Source: Allolucifera butyrica
Lineage (GTDB): Bacteria; Bacillota; Negativicutes; Sporomusales; UPPP01
DNA length: 64,000 bases
Assembly (NCBI RefSeq): GCF_900476375.1
Contig: NZ_UPPP01000063.1
Coordinates: 30,851 to 94,850 of the forward strand
Direction of reading: 5' to 3'
Part shown: piece after piece, positions 9,887 through 19,266 of the stretch
Layout of the letters: each line of letters starts with the position of its first letter
Numbering within the stretch: the first letter of the stretch is position 1
Notes under the pieces: generated by a model
What the model saw: only the letters and a program-made list of their open reading frames with translations
Database searches by the model: none
Told to the model about the DNA's origin: nothing
Translations under genes and position numbers: made by a program

Positions 9887-9960
9887 AATCCCACTTTCGG
9901 AGTTCTCTGTCATTCGACAATGATTATTGGTCGCTTAAATTCAGGGTTCGAAATGTGGGG
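9887..9960. repeat. Intergenic inverted repeat related to the element at 38.6 kb
   Basis: AATCCCACTTTCG at 9887-9899 and CGAAATGTGGGG at 9949-9960 are near-complementary arms around about 49 bases. The same arms (AATCCCATTTTTCG and CGAAATGTGGGA) occur at 38638-38651 and 38678-38689 inside the MITE-like element. The copy here looks older or diverged and lies between fin and mfd. Confidence 0.5.
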
Positions 9961-9993
9961 TTAATATGTCTATTTACATAGGATGGATGAGTT

Positions 9994-12900
9994 GTGAATA
10001 AGTTATTTGAAATGATGCGGACGGACCCGGCGTTGAACCGGACAATAACGGCATATCAGGCGCAAGGCCGGCAAACATTAGTTTACGGCATAACGGGAGC
10101 TCAAAAGAGTGCCGTACTGGCTGCGGCGTATCAGGCGGCTCCCAGGACGACGGTAGTTATTGCCGGCAATCCTGAAGAGATGCGGCATCTGACCGTGGAT
10201 CTTGCTACCTTGTTGCCGGATACGTCTGTCTTGGAATTACCGGCCCTGGATATTGTTACGTTTTCCGTAGCGGCGAAAAGCGTGGAATTAGCGGCCCGGC
10301 GTCTGGATATTTTCGGGCGGCTGGTGAGAGGCGAGAATATAATCGTTTTGACAACGGCCGAGGCAGCCATGCAGAAAGTGCTTCCCCGGGGAGAATTTGA
10401 AACCAGCCGGTTGCTGCTGACAGCAGGCAAAACAGTGAACCGGGAGGAACTCTTAACTTCTCTGGTCAAATTCGGCTATGAGCGGGTTGATCAAGTCGAA
10501 GGTATGGGACAGTTCAGTGTACGCGGCGGAATTATCGATGTTTTTCCGGTGAACCGGCAATTACCGCTGCGTCTGGAGCTGTTTGGGGACGACATCGATT
10601 CTCTGCGGGAATTTGACCACGTGGATCAGCGGTCGGTAAATAACTTGATCCAAGCTGATATTCTTCCTTTAAGTGAACCGGAACATACGGGGAAGATGAC
10701 TAGTTTTTTATCTTATTTGCCGGCTAAGGCAACTGTAATTTTTGATGAGCCTCTTAGAATACGGGAAAGCATGACCCGGTTAGTCAAAGAAAATCCCGGC
10801 ATTAAACCCCGTACTTTTTCCTGGGCGGACCTGGTGGCCACAGCGATGCCTTATACCATATGCTATTTTTCTTTAATGCTGCAAAAAAGCCCTTATACGC
10901 AACCGGAAGAAAGCATCAGTATAGCGGTCAAAAGCGTTGCTCCCTTTCATAAACAAATTGACATGTTGACCGATGAATTAAAAGGCTGGCAGGGGCGGAG
11001 GATGCTGCCGGTGATATTTATGTCAACACCGGATAAAGCGATTGCCTTACAGCAAACGTTGTCGCAGGAAGGCATAAACACTCTCTATTCCGAGCGGGTT
11101 GACACATTGGTGCTTGGTACGGTTTTGGTAACGGTGGGGACCCTGCAGTCCGGATTTGAGCTACCGCAGGCCAGACTGACCGTTTTGACCGAAATGGATA
11201 TTTACGGGCGGCAAAAAAAGAAGCGGGCCCTCCGGTCCAGCAAAGAAGAACGCATTACCTATTTCCGGGATATTAATATTGGTGATTATGTCGTACATGT
11301 AAATCATGGGATTGGCAAATATATCGGCGTCGAAACGCTGGAAGTCGGAGGCATTCACCGGGATTATCTTTTAATCCGTTATGCCGGCGAGGACAAAATT
11401 TATGTTCCGACGGACCAAGTGGGATTATTGCAGAAATATATCGGCGCCGAAGGGGAAGTGCCCCGTTTGCACAAAATGGGGGGTAGCGACTGGCTGAAAG
11501 CTAAGTCCAAGGCCCGGGCCGCCGTAGTGGACATGGCGAAAGAATTGATTGCCCTTTACGCCGAACGGCAGGTTACTACCGGTTTTGCCTTTGAATCGGA
11601 TACGCCCTGGCAGCGGGAATTTGAGGATGCCTTTCCTTTTGAAGAAACGCCGGACCAGCTGGTTTGTATTGCGGAAGTGAAAGCGGACATGGAAAAGCCC
11701 CGGCCAATGGACCGCCTGTTGTGCGGGGATGTCGGCTTTGGCAAAACGGAAGTTGCGATCCGGGCGGCTTTTAAGTCAGTTATGAATGGCAAACAGGTAG
11801 CCGTGCTGGTACCGACCACCGTATTGGCGCAGCAGCATTACCAGACTTTTTCCTCCCGCTTTGCCGGTTTTGGTCCTACCGTAGATGTAATCAGCCGTTT
11901 CCGCAGTCCGAAAGAGCAACGGGCAACGCTGGCTAAACTGGCTGCCGGTCAGGTAGATGTGCTGATTGGTACACACCGTATTTTACAATCCGACATAAAT
12001 TTCAAGGATGTCGGACTGCTTGTTGTAGATGAAGAACAGCGTTTTGGCGTAGCCCAAAAAGAAAAGCTCAAAAGATGGCGTGCTAATATTGATGTTTTGA
12101 CTCTAAGCGCAACCCCCATCCCCAGGACGCTGCACATGTCCTTGGTTGGCGCCAGGGACATGAGTATTATTGAAACACCGCCCGAGGACCGCTTTCCGGT
12201 ACAAACGTATGTCGTAGAATATCAGCCGGAAATCATTCGTGATGCCATTAAGCGGGAAATGAAACGGGGCGGACAAGTGTATTTTGTATACAACCGGGTT
12301 CAAACGATCGATAAAGTGCATCAACAGTTGAGTGAAATGTTACCTGACGCCAAAATTAAGGTGGCTCATGGACAAATGCCGGAGGAACTGCTGGAACAGG
12401 TCATGCTGGATTTTTACGAAGGCCGGTATGATGTGCTGGTATGTACCAGCATTATCGAAAATGGACTGGACGTACCGAATGCCAATACGATCATTATTTA
12501 CGATGCCGACCATTTCGGCCTTTCTCAACTGTATCAGATGCGCGGCCGGGTAGGACGTTCCCGTCAAATGGCCTTTGCCTATTTTACCTATCGTAAGGAT
12601 AAAGTGCTGACGGAAGTAGCTGAGAAACGGCTGCAGGCGATTAAGGAATTCGCTGAACTGGGTGCCGGTTTTAAGATTGCCATGCGGGATTTGGAAATAC
12701 GGGGTGCAGGTAATTTGCTGGGATCGCAGCAACATGGTCACATTGTTAGTATTGGCTTTGAAATGTATTGCCGGCTGCTTGAGGAGGCGGTGCAGGAACT
12801 TCAGGGTGGCAAGAGTATCGAGCCGCCGCCTGAACCGGTTTTGGAATTTAACGTGGACGCTTATGTAAGCGGCGATTATATTAGTGATGCCATGCATAAA

Positions 12901-13269
12901 ATTGAGATTTATCAACGTATTGCTGCGATCCGCAAGGAAGAGCAATTACGGGATCTGCTGGATGAAATGATTGACCGTTTTGGCGAACCGTCACAGTCGG
13001 TCATGAATCTGCTGATGGTGGCTAGAATTAAAAATATAGCCCGAAATTTAGGGATTCGTACATTGATCCAAAAACCGGGTTCTGTAGAAATTCATTTTTC
13101 CGGCCGTCCGGATACCGGAGTGGACGTGGAAAAGGTCATGGCTTTAAAAACAATGTATCCAGCCCGCGCGACCATTCGGCCGGATATGATTCTGTTAAAA
13201 ACGCATCGTCTTAATGAGAACATTCTGGAATGGCTGACTAAAATACTGATAACATTACAAGATACCTAA
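9994..13269 (+). CDS. mfd: Transcription-repair coupling factor Mfd
   Basis: 1091 residues, slightly shorter than the 1150-1180 typical of the family. It removes RNA polymerase stalled at DNA lesions and recruits UvrA. Domains in order: UvrB-like N-terminal region (about 1-330), CarD-like RNA-polymerase interaction domain (about 420-500, INIGDYVVHVNHGIGKYIG), RecG-like translocase with Walker A GDVGFGKTE near 577 and DEEQRFG near 679, helicase C region with the GRVGRS motif, and the C-terminal TRCF regulatory domain. The start is GTG at 9994 with only a weak GGATGG upstream. It follows fin and precedes spoVT as in Bacillus. Confidence 0.97.
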   Translation: MNKLFEMMRTDPALNRTITAYQAQGRQTLVYGITGAQKSAVLAAAYQAAPRTTVVIAGNPEEMRHLTVDLATLLPDTSVLELPALDIVTFSVAAKSVELAARRLDIFGRLVRGENIIVLTTAEAAMQKVLPRGEFETSRLLLTAGKTVNREELLTSLVKFGYERVDQVEGMGQFSVRGGIIDVFPVNRQLPLRLELFGDDIDSLREFDHVDQRSVNNLIQADILPLSEPEHTGKMTSFLSYLPAKATVIFDEPLRIRESMTRLVKENPGIKPRTFSWADLVATAMPYTICYFSLMLQKSPYTQPEESISIAVKSVAPFHKQIDMLTDELKGWQGRRMLPVIFMSTPDKAIALQQTLSQEGINTLYSERVDTLVLGTVLVTVGTLQSGFELPQARLTVLTEMDIYGRQKKKRALRSSKEERITYFRDINIGDYVVHVNHGIGKYIGVETLEVGGIHRDYLLIRYAGEDKIYVPTDQVGLLQKYIGAEGEVPRLHKMGGSDWLKAKSKARAAVVDMAKELIALYAERQVTTGFAFESDTPWQREFEDAFPFEETPDQLVCIAEVKADMEKPRPMDRLLCGDVGFGKTEVAIRAAFKSVMNGKQVAVLVPTTVLAQQHYQTFSSRFAGFGPTVDVISRFRSPKEQRATLAKLAAGQVDVLIGTHRILQSDINFKDVGLLVVDEEQRFGVAQKEKLKRWRANIDVLTLSATPIPRTLHMSLVGARDMSIIETPPEDRFPVQTYVVEYQPEIIRDAIKREMKRGGQVYFVYNRVQTIDKVHQQLSEMLPDAKIKVAHGQMPEELLEQVMLDFYEGRYDVLVCTSIIENGLDVPNANTIIIYDADHFGLSQLYQMRGRVGRSRQMAFAYFTYRKDKVLTEVAEKRLQAIKEFAELGAGFKIAMRDLEIRGAGNLLGSQQHGHIVSIGFEMYCRLLEEAVQELQGGKSIEPPPEPVLEFNVDAYVSGDYISDAMHKIEIYQRIAAIRKEEQLRDLLDEMIDRFGEPSQSVMNLLMVARIKNIARNLGIRTLIQKPGSVEIHFSGRPDTGVDVEKVMALKTMYPARATIRPDMILLKTHRLNENILEWLTKILITLQDT

Positions 13270-13303
13270 TGAAAAAATGGAATATTTTAGGGCGTAAAAC
13301 GAT

Positions 13304-13333
13304 GAATAAAAATCTCTAATGAGATATATACTA
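13304..13333 (+). promoter_or_regulatory. Candidate sigma-G-type promoter of spoVT
   Basis: GAATA at 13304-13308 and TATACTA at 13327-13333 are separated by 18 bases. The sigma-G consensus is G(A/C/T)ATR, 18 bases, CATNNTA, so only the first base of the -10 differs. spoVT is a sigma-G target in Bacillus. The assignment is by eye. Confidence 0.45.
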
Positions 13334-13378
13334 TCACTGAAATCAAATGTCAAAAACTGTAGAAAAGGGGGGATACTG

Positions 13379-13948
13379 GTGAAAGCGACTGGAATAGTAA
13401 GAAGAATCGACGATTTAGGCCGAGTAGTGATACCAAAAGAAATTAGACGTACATTACGGATTCGCGAAGGTGATCCATTAGAAATATATGTTGACCGGGA
13501 AGGTGAAGTCATATTAAAAAAATATTCCCCGGTGGGTGAATTGGGTGACTTTGCCAAAGAATATGCAGATTCTCTGTATGAGGCAATTGGGCAAATAATC
13601 CTTATTGCTGACCGAGACAACGTAGTCGCTGTCGCTGGTGCATCGAAAAAAGAGTTTCTGGGTAAATCCATTGGTCCGGCGGTGGAAAAAGTAATGGAAG
13701 AACGAAAAACCGCTTTGATCAATAACCCCGGTGAGTACAAACATTGCAAGGGCTGCGCGGCCCAATGCGAAGAGGACGAAAGTCATTGCAAATTTACCGC
13801 GCAAGTGATTGCGCCCATTATTGTGGAAGGTGACGCAATTGGGGCCGTAATCATTACGTCGAAAGAGGCTGGTGTGCAATTTGGCGATATGGAAGTAAAA
13901 CTAGCCGAGACGGCGGGCGGTTTTTTGGCCAAACAGATGTCAAGTTGA
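13379..13948 (+). CDS. spoVT: Stage V sporulation protein T, AbrB-like transcription regulator
   Basis: 189 residues from the GTG at 13379, which follows AAAAGGGGGGAT and gives the conserved N-terminus KATGIVRRIDDLGRVVIPKE. Residues 1-52 are the SpoVT/AbrB swapped-hairpin DNA-binding domain; the rest is a GAF-like domain. A frame reading into upstream sequence from 13319 is not part of the conserved protein. SpoVT adjusts sigma-G-dependent genes late in forespore development, including coat and germination genes. The place between mfd and a spoVB-like gene equals that in Bacillus. Confidence 0.95.
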   Translation: MKATGIVRRIDDLGRVVIPKEIRRTLRIREGDPLEIYVDREGEVILKKYSPVGELGDFAKEYADSLYEAIGQIILIADRDNVVAVAGASKKEFLGKSIGPAVEKVMEERKTALINNPGEYKHCKGCAAQCEEDESHCKFTAQVIAPIIVEGDAIGAVIITSKEAGVQFGDMEVKLAETAGGFLAKQMSS

Positions 13949-13959
13949 TTGGTTATCAG

Positions 13960-13984
13960 ACAGCGAACAATGTTCGCTGTTTTT
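13960..13984 (+). terminator. Terminator after spoVT
   Basis: A 9-bp stem (13960-13968 with 13972-13980) and 3-base loop followed by TTTT. A half-copy of the hairpin family (GGGGGTCTTTCTTGG) follows at about 13989. Confidence 0.85.
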
Positions 13985-14109
13985 GTTTGGGGGTCTTTCT
14001 TGGCATATTTTTCTTTTTCTCCGAGTAAACTGTTTTACCGGTAGGTAGTTTTTATTGTAATGAACTACTATACGTTTTACAGGTGAACGTGAGGAGAGGA
14101 CTGACTTTA

Positions 14110-15711
14110 TTGGGTAAAGATACATTTTTGAAAGGCGCTCTGATTTTGACGGTAGCCGGGATTGTGGTTAAACTGATCGGCTCCGTAAACCGCATTTTAT
14201 TGTCCCGTCTGTTGGGCGGCGAGGGCATAGGTCTTTATCAGATGGCTTACCCGATTTACCTGTTGGCGCTTAGTATTTCTTCTGCTGGTATTCCGGTGGC
14301 AATTTCGATTATTGTGGCGGAACGTCTGGCTTTAAGCGATCTTCGCGGTGCAAACCGGGTGTTTCGAATTTCCCTGGGCCTGTTGGCTATGACAGGCCTT
14401 CTCTTTACTTTCTTATTGTATTTTGGCGCCGGCTGGCTCACGGCAAACCACTATGTGCGCGACGCCAGGGCCTATTATGCGATTGCGGCGCTGGCACCGG
14501 CGATTTTTTTCGTTACCGCGCTATCCAGTTTTCGCGGTTATTTTCAAGGGTTGCAGATGATGACTCCCACGGCCGTCTCCCAGATTGGGGAACAGCTTTT
14601 CCGGGTGGTTACCATGGTCACGCTGGCCTATTTTCTATTGCCTGAAGGTTTGGAATACGCGGCGGCAGGAGCTAGTTTCGGGGCCGGTCCGGGGGCCCTG
14701 GCCGGACTTTTGATTTTATTTTACTATTATTGGCGTCATCGCAGGGATTTTCATTCTAAGATCGAATCACAGCCATATATAAGACAGGAATCAGTCGTTC
14801 GGATTGTTGGCCGCATTGTGAAACTGGCCTTGCCCGTTTCCTTGGCCAACATCATGTTGCCGGTCGTGTCCAATATTGATCTTCTTATTGTACCGGCCCG
14901 TCTGGAGGCGGCCGGTTTTACGGTTGAACAGGCTACGGAACTGTTTGGTTATTTGACCGGTATGGCCGTGTCACTGGTTAATCTTCCTACTATTTTGACC
15001 TCGTCCCTTGCCGCCAGTCTGGTACCTGCCGTTTCCGAGGCGCTGACCCTGCGGGATCATTCCCGGATTTACCGGCGTACCGCAACGGCCATGCGAATTG
15101 CCAATCTAATTACGATTCCCAGTTTTGCCGGTCTGTATTTGCTGGCAACGCCGATTTCACAAATGCTGTATGGGACGCCTAACGCCGGGCCTTCCATTGC
15201 CGTTTTATCGTTTGGTGTTGTGCTATTGGGGGTTCATCAGGTGACAACGGGCGTTCTGCAGGGGTTAGGACACACAAACATTCCGCTGGCCAATATGGTA
15301 ATTTCGGCGAGCGTCAAAGTAGCAATGAGTTGGACCCTGACAGCGATACCTTCTTTAGGTATTAAAGGAGCGGCTTGGTCAACCAATTTCGATTTTGGCG
15401 TGGCGGCATTATTAAATATGTATTTTGTTTATCGCTATGTCGGTTTTAGTTTTGAATGGAAGAATACAATGCGCACGGCAGCTGCAACTGCAGTGATGGG
15501 AATTATTGTATTATTGGTTTATGACTGGGTCATGACAAAAACCCTGCACAATACAATGGCGACACTGGCCGCCATTGCGGCAGGAGGTATGATATATGGT
15601 CTTGTTCAGTTAGTATTGGGCGGTATTGTTGAAAGAGATGTTGCTAAGATGCCCAAAGTGGGACCCTGGATGGTTAAATTACTAAAGGGGACAGGGCTGT
15701 TGCACAAATAG
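14110..15711 (+). CDS. SpoVB/YabM-type polysaccharide flippase (MOP superfamily)
   Basis: From the TTG at 14110 (GAGGAGAGGA at 14091-14100, nine bases upstream; a GTG at 14083 overlaps poorly) the protein has 533 residues with about 14 transmembrane helices. The N-terminus (KGALILTVAGIVVKLIGSVNRILLSR) is typical of the SpoVB/MurJ-like branch of the multidrug/oligosaccharidyl-lipid/polysaccharide exporters. In Bacillus the gene at this place is yabM (murJ-related), and spoVB is a cortex-synthesis flippase. Lipid II or another undecaprenyl-linked precursor is the likely substrate. Which paralogue it is cannot be told from the sequence alone. Confidence 0.88.
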   Translation: MGKDTFLKGALILTVAGIVVKLIGSVNRILLSRLLGGEGIGLYQMAYPIYLLALSISSAGIPVAISIIVAERLALSDLRGANRVFRISLGLLAMTGLLFTFLLYFGAGWLTANHYVRDARAYYAIAALAPAIFFVTALSSFRGYFQGLQMMTPTAVSQIGEQLFRVVTMVTLAYFLLPEGLEYAAAGASFGAGPGALAGLLILFYYYWRHRRDFHSKIESQPYIRQESVVRIVGRIVKLALPVSLANIMLPVVSNIDLLIVPARLEAAGFTVEQATELFGYLTGMAVSLVNLPTILTSSLAASLVPAVSEALTLRDHSRIYRRTATAMRIANLITIPSFAGLYLLATPISQMLYGTPNAGPSIAVLSFGVVLLGVHQVTTGVLQGLGHTNIPLANMVISASVKVAMSWTLTAIPSLGIKGAAWSTNFDFGVAALLNMYFVYRYVGFSFEWKNTMRTAAATAVMGIIVLLVYDWVMTKTLHNTMATLAAIAAGGMIYGLVQLVLGGIVERDVAKMPKVGPWMVKLLKGTGLLHK

Positions 15712-15751
15712 CCGTCGTAACAAAAATATCTGAGATTTGAGGGGAATTTTC

Positions 15752-17221
15752 ATGGGCGAAATTACTATTTTGGGTCTTGGGCCGGGGTCGTTCGGCCTTC
15801 TTACTGTCGAAGCGTTGGACAAGCTTCAGCAGGCTGAGCCGCTTCTTTTACGGACCGCTAAACATCCTACCGTTAAAGAATTGGTGAAGCGTGGTATTCG
15901 ATTTGAGAGTTATGATCAGGTATATGAAAAAAAAGCCACCTTCGAGGAAGTTTACGAAACGATTGCGGCGGATGTGTTAGCCCGGGCAGCAACAGCAAAG
16001 CAACTGGTTTATGCTGTTCCCGGCAGCCCGCTGGTGGCGGAAAAAACCGTTGCCATAATCCGGGAAAAAGCGGCGGCGCAGGGAGTTAACGTATCTATTT
16101 TGGCGGGCATGAGCTTTTTGGAAGTACTTTACAGCCGTTTAGGCATTGACCCGATTGACGGCTTGACTATTGTCGACGGCTGTGATATGGCGGCTGTACC
16201 TGCCGACACGAATCATGGCCTGGTTGTGACCCAAGTCTATAATAACCAGATCGCATCGGAGGTAAAATTATCCTTAATGGAACGCTATCCTGATGATTTT
16301 GCAGTGACAGTGGTACGGAATCTGGGGATTGAAGGGGAGGAAATCAAGACCATTCCCTTATATCAACTGGACCGTTTACCTGTTATTGATCATCTAACCA
16401 GCCTGTATGTGCCCCATTTGCCTTTAACCGGCCGGCGTTTTACCATGGATCCTCTGCTTGACGTCATGGCCCGGCTGCGTTCTCCCGGCGGGTGCGTCTG
16501 GGACCTTGAGCAGACGCACCAGAGTCTGCGGCGCTATATTGTGGAGGAAGTGTATGAGGTGCTGGAGGCTATTGACCGGCAGGATCCGGAGCAACTGTGT
16601 GAGGAATTGGGTGATCTTTTGCTGCAAATCGTGTTTCATGCCCGGATTGCGGAAGAAGGCGGTATTTTTAGCATGCAGGATGTAATTGACGGCGTGACCG
16701 GAAAAATGCTGCGCCGCCATCCTCATGTATTTGGCGACATAACGGTACGGGATGCAGCGGAAGTGGTGTTAAACTGGGAAGCCATTAAAAAAAGGGAGAA
16801 GGCCGGGGAACGTCTGTCGGTTCTTGATGGCGTGCCGGCGGGGTTGCCCAGTCTGATGCGAGCAAATAAATTACAGGTTAAAGCGGCAAAAGTCGGGTTT
16901 GATTGGGATAATATAGCTCCTGTGTGGGAAAAAATAAAAGAAGAGTTGGCCGAGCTGAAAGATGCGGTAGAACGGGGTGACAACGTTGAAATAGAAGCGG
17001 AAATGGGAGATGTATTGTTTGCCGTGGTAAATCTGGGAAGATTCTTACAGGTGGAAGGTGAAACAGCGCTAAATGTTACAAATAACAAGTTTATTCGACG
17101 GTTTTCGTACATCGAACAGTATGTGCAAAAACAGGGGCTTGCCTGGGAAACCTTGTCTTTACAGGAACTGGATGCGCTGTGGAATAGGGCCAAAGTCCTG
17201 GAAAACGCAAAAAATCAGTAA
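15752..17221 (+). CDS. mazG: Fused tetrapyrrole-methylase-like / MazG NTP pyrophosphohydrolase (YabN)
   Basis: 489 residues from the ATG at 15752, preceded by GAGGGGAA. Residues 1-220 form a TP-methylase-like domain (ITILGLGPGSFGLLT, then PGSPLVAEKTV), and residues 230-485 hold the two MazG repeats with the metal-binding EExxE/D pattern (VEEVYEVLEAI, EELGDLLLQIVFHA, EMGDVLFAVVNLGR). MazG hydrolyses non-canonical or excess NTPs. The fusion is the standard Firmicute YabN form, and the gene follows the spoVB-like gene as in Bacillus. The methylase-like domain's substrate is unknown in the family. Confidence 0.93.
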   Translation: MGEITILGLGPGSFGLLTVEALDKLQQAEPLLLRTAKHPTVKELVKRGIRFESYDQVYEKKATFEEVYETIAADVLARAATAKQLVYAVPGSPLVAEKTVAIIREKAAAQGVNVSILAGMSFLEVLYSRLGIDPIDGLTIVDGCDMAAVPADTNHGLVVTQVYNNQIASEVKLSLMERYPDDFAVTVVRNLGIEGEEIKTIPLYQLDRLPVIDHLTSLYVPHLPLTGRRFTMDPLLDVMARLRSPGGCVWDLEQTHQSLRRYIVEEVYEVLEAIDRQDPEQLCEELGDLLLQIVFHARIAEEGGIFSMQDVIDGVTGKMLRRHPHVFGDITVRDAAEVVLNWEAIKKREKAGERLSVLDGVPAGLPSLMRANKLQVKAAKVGFDWDNIAPVWEKIKEELAELKDAVERGDNVEIEAEMGDVLFAVVNLGRFLQVEGETALNVTNNKFIRRFSYIEQYVQKQGLAWETLSLQELDALWNRAKVLENAKNQ

Positions 17222-17310
17222 TTTTTGGTAAATTTTTTGAAAGTAGAAGGAATAAAAAGAGAAATAGCGAATTATGCTATTCGTAAGCATTTAAAAAGGA
17301 GGATGGATTT

Positions 17311-17586
17311 GTGAATAAAACTGAATTAGTGGCTAGCGTTGCTGAAAAAGCCGCTATGACCAAGAAAGATGCTGAAAAAGCGGTAAACGCCTTGTTCGCC
17401 AGCATTGAAGAAAGTCTTGTGAAAAATGATAAAGTGCAGGTTATTGGCTTTGGGACATTTGAAGTAAAGACCCGGGAAGAAAGAAAAGGACGTAATCCTC
17501 AGACTGGTGCCGAAATCACTATTCCGGCATCCAAAACTCCGGTATTCAAAGCCGGCAAAGGTTTAAAGGATATTGTCAATCAATAA
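17311..17586 (+). CDS. hup: DNA-binding protein HU
   Basis: 91 residues, normal length. The sequence has the HU dimer core ([24 protein letters not shown]) and the DNA-binding arm signature [21 protein letters not shown] followed by [18 protein letters not shown] compacts and bends DNA in the nucleoid. GTG start with AAAAGGAGGATGG upstream. In many Clostridia hup follows mazG as here. It marks the left edge of the accessory block that separates this cluster from yabP. Confidence 0.96.
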   Translation: MNKTELVASVAEKAAMTKKDAEKAVNALFASIEESLVKNDKVQVIGFGTFEVKTREERKGRNPQTGAEITIPASKTPVFKAGKGLKDIVNQ

Positions 17587-17600
17587 CCATACATACGATG

Positions 17601-17632
17601 AAAACCAGGTTGAGTGTAACCTGGTTTTTATT
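17601..17632 (+). terminator. Terminator after hup
   Basis: A perfect 11-bp stem (17601-17611 with 17618-17628), 6-base loop, ending in T bases. Confidence 0.88.
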
Positions 17633-17693
17633 GCATTATCCGTGAGTATATTTTTTCCTCTATATTTATTTACAAGCTTGGCGAGGTGGCAGA

Positions 17694-18386
17694 ATGACAG
17701 GGAAAATTTTGGTCGTCGATGATGAAATTCATATTCGTGAGCTGATTGCCTTTAATCTGCAAAAAGTAGGGTACTCGGTGATTGAAGCCGGTGATGGAAA
17801 TGATGCCCTGCGACTGGCCAGGACGGAAAAACCGGAACTCATTGTACTCGATTTGATGCTTCCGGGTATAGATGGTCTTGATGTGTGCCGGACGCTGAAA
17901 GGTTCCCGGGAAACGGCGGCGATACCAGTCATCATGGTGACGGCTAAAAATGAAGAGATTGATAAGATCATTGGGTTGGAACTAGGGGCGGATGATTATA
18001 TTACCAAGCCGTTCAGTCCACGGGAGATGGTGGCCCGGGTTAAGGCGGTCTTGCGCCGCAGTCAAAAGGAAACTTTCCATGGCGGTGAACTGGTTATCGG
18101 ACCGCTGCGCCTGAACTTTGGCCGCTATGAGGCTTTTTTGGGACAGGAAAAAATGGAGTTGACTCCCAAGGAGTATGAATTGCTGAAACTCTTTGTGACC
18201 AATGTCGGCAAAGTATACACACGGGAACAGTTACTGGAAAAGGTTTGGGGTTATGAATATTTCGGCGACACACGAACAGTGGATGTTCACGTGCGGCACT
18301 TACGGGCCAAGATGGAGTCATGCCGGCAGGTGGCGGAAGCGATCGAAACGGTACGGGGTGTTGGCTACCGTTTTAGTGACTTTTAA
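17694..18386 (+). CDS. phoP: PhoP/PhoB-type response regulator
   Basis: 230 residues of the OmpR/PhoB family: receiver domain with acidic residues near 9-11, phospho-acceptor Asp53 (VLDLMLPG) and Lys in YITKPFSP, followed by a winged-helix DNA-binding domain from about 130 (LTPKEYELLKLF, then DTRTVDVHVRHLRAK). The phosphate role is inferred from the adjoining pstB, phoU, pstSCA and a kinase, and from Bacillus-type PhoP boxes at four nearby promoters. The matching kinase gene is on the opposite strand after phoU, not downstream as usual. No PhoP box was seen upstream of this gene itself. Confidence 0.88.
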   Translation: MTGKILVVDDEIHIRELIAFNLQKVGYSVIEAGDGNDALRLARTEKPELIVLDLMLPGIDGLDVCRTLKGSRETAAIPVIMVTAKNEEIDKIIGLELGADDYITKPFSPREMVARVKAVLRRSQKETFHGGELVIGPLRLNFGRYEAFLGQEKMELTPKEYELLKLFVTNVGKVYTREQLLEKVWGYEYFGDTRTVDVHVRHLRAKMESCRQVAEAIETVRGVGYRFSDF

Positions 18387-18426
18387 TAAAAAATTAACAA
18401 TCAAGAGTCCGTATTTATGATATATT
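18383..18426 (+). promoter_or_regulatory. PhoP-box promoter of pstB-phoU
   Basis: TTAATA (18383-18388) and TTAACA (18394-18399) are direct repeats 11 bp apart, and 21 bases further on lies TATATT (18421-18426), a -10 candidate. The first repeat overlaps the phoP stop codon. The layout equals that at pstS (22043-22097). It shows that pstB-phoU can be transcribed separately from phoP. Confidence 0.7.
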
Positions 18427-18492
18427 CAAAAGAGATTGTGGCTGTTAGCGGTGTGTGGCACACCGGGTGCAAAATCACGGGGGGAACTGAAT

Positions 18493-19248
18493 ATGGACTA
18501 TAAAATCGAAGTAAATAAGTTAAAGCTGTATTATGGTGATGTCCTGGCACTCAAGAAAATAACGATTAATATTGTGAAAAACAGCGTTCTGGCGCTTATC
18601 GGTCCTTCAGGGTGCGGCAAGTCGACCTTTTTAAAAACCATAAACCGGATGAACGATTTGATTGAGACGGTTAAGATTGAAGGCGAAATCCTACTGGACG
18701 GGATGAACGTTTATCATCCCAATGTGGATGTGGTTATGCTTCGCAAGCGGGTGGGAATGGTCTTCCAACGGCCGAATCCGTTTCCTATGTCCATTTACGA
18801 TAATATTGCCTATGGCCCACGGATTCACGGTCAGAGCAATAAAGGCAAGCTGGATGAGATCGTGGAAAAAAGTTTGCGGGGGGCCGCCTTATGGGATGAG
18901 GTTAAGGAACGTTTGACTTCTTCCGCTATGGGCCTGTCGGGCGGTCAGCAGCAGCGTCTTTGTATTGCGAGGCTGCTGGCAGTGGAGCCGGAGGTATTGC
19001 TCATGGATGAACCTTGTTCGGCTCTTGACCCGATTTCTACCATGAAGATCGAAGAATTGGTTACCGAACTGAAAGACAAGTATACGATTGTCATGGTAAC
19101 TCACAATATGCAGCAGGCCGCCCGTGTGTCGGATTTTACCGGCTTCTTTCTGAACGGGGAAATGGTCGAATATGATAAAACCGATGCCATTTTTACCCGG
19201 CCGCAGGATAATCGAACCGAAGATTACATTACCGGCCGGTTTGGTTGA
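18493..19248 (+). CDS. pstB: Phosphate ABC transporter ATP-binding protein
   Basis: 251 residues from the ATG at 18493 (GGGGG upstream; an upstream in-frame TTG gives unconserved residues). Walker [10 protein letters not shown] at 37-45, the PstB-typical Q-loop [15 protein letters not shown], signature LSGGQQQR and Walker [14 protein letters not shown] are all present. It drives high-affinity phosphate import with PstC and PstA. Unusually the gene lies before, and is separated from, pstSCA by the inverted kinase gene. It pairs with phoU 18 bases downstream. Confidence 0.96.
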   Translation: MDYKIEVNKLKLYYGDVLALKKITINIVKNSVLALIGPSGCGKSTFLKTINRMNDLIETVKIEGEILLDGMNVYHPNVDVVMLRKRVGMVFQRPNPFPMSIYDNIAYGPRIHGQSNKGKLDEIVEKSLRGAALWDEVKERLTSSAMGLSGGQQQRLCIARLLAVEPEVLLMDEPCSALDPISTMKIEELVTELKDKYTIVMVTHNMQQAARVSDFTGFFLNGEMVEYDKTDAIFTRPQDNRTEDYITGRFG

Positions 19249-19266
19249 TAAGGGGGAGAACAAGCT

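Noticed and set aside
12340..12945. 201-codon antisense reading frame inside mfd
   Set aside because: It lies wholly opposite conserved mfd helicase sequence, has no ribosome site and no recognisable protein features; high G+C in the codon third position explains it.
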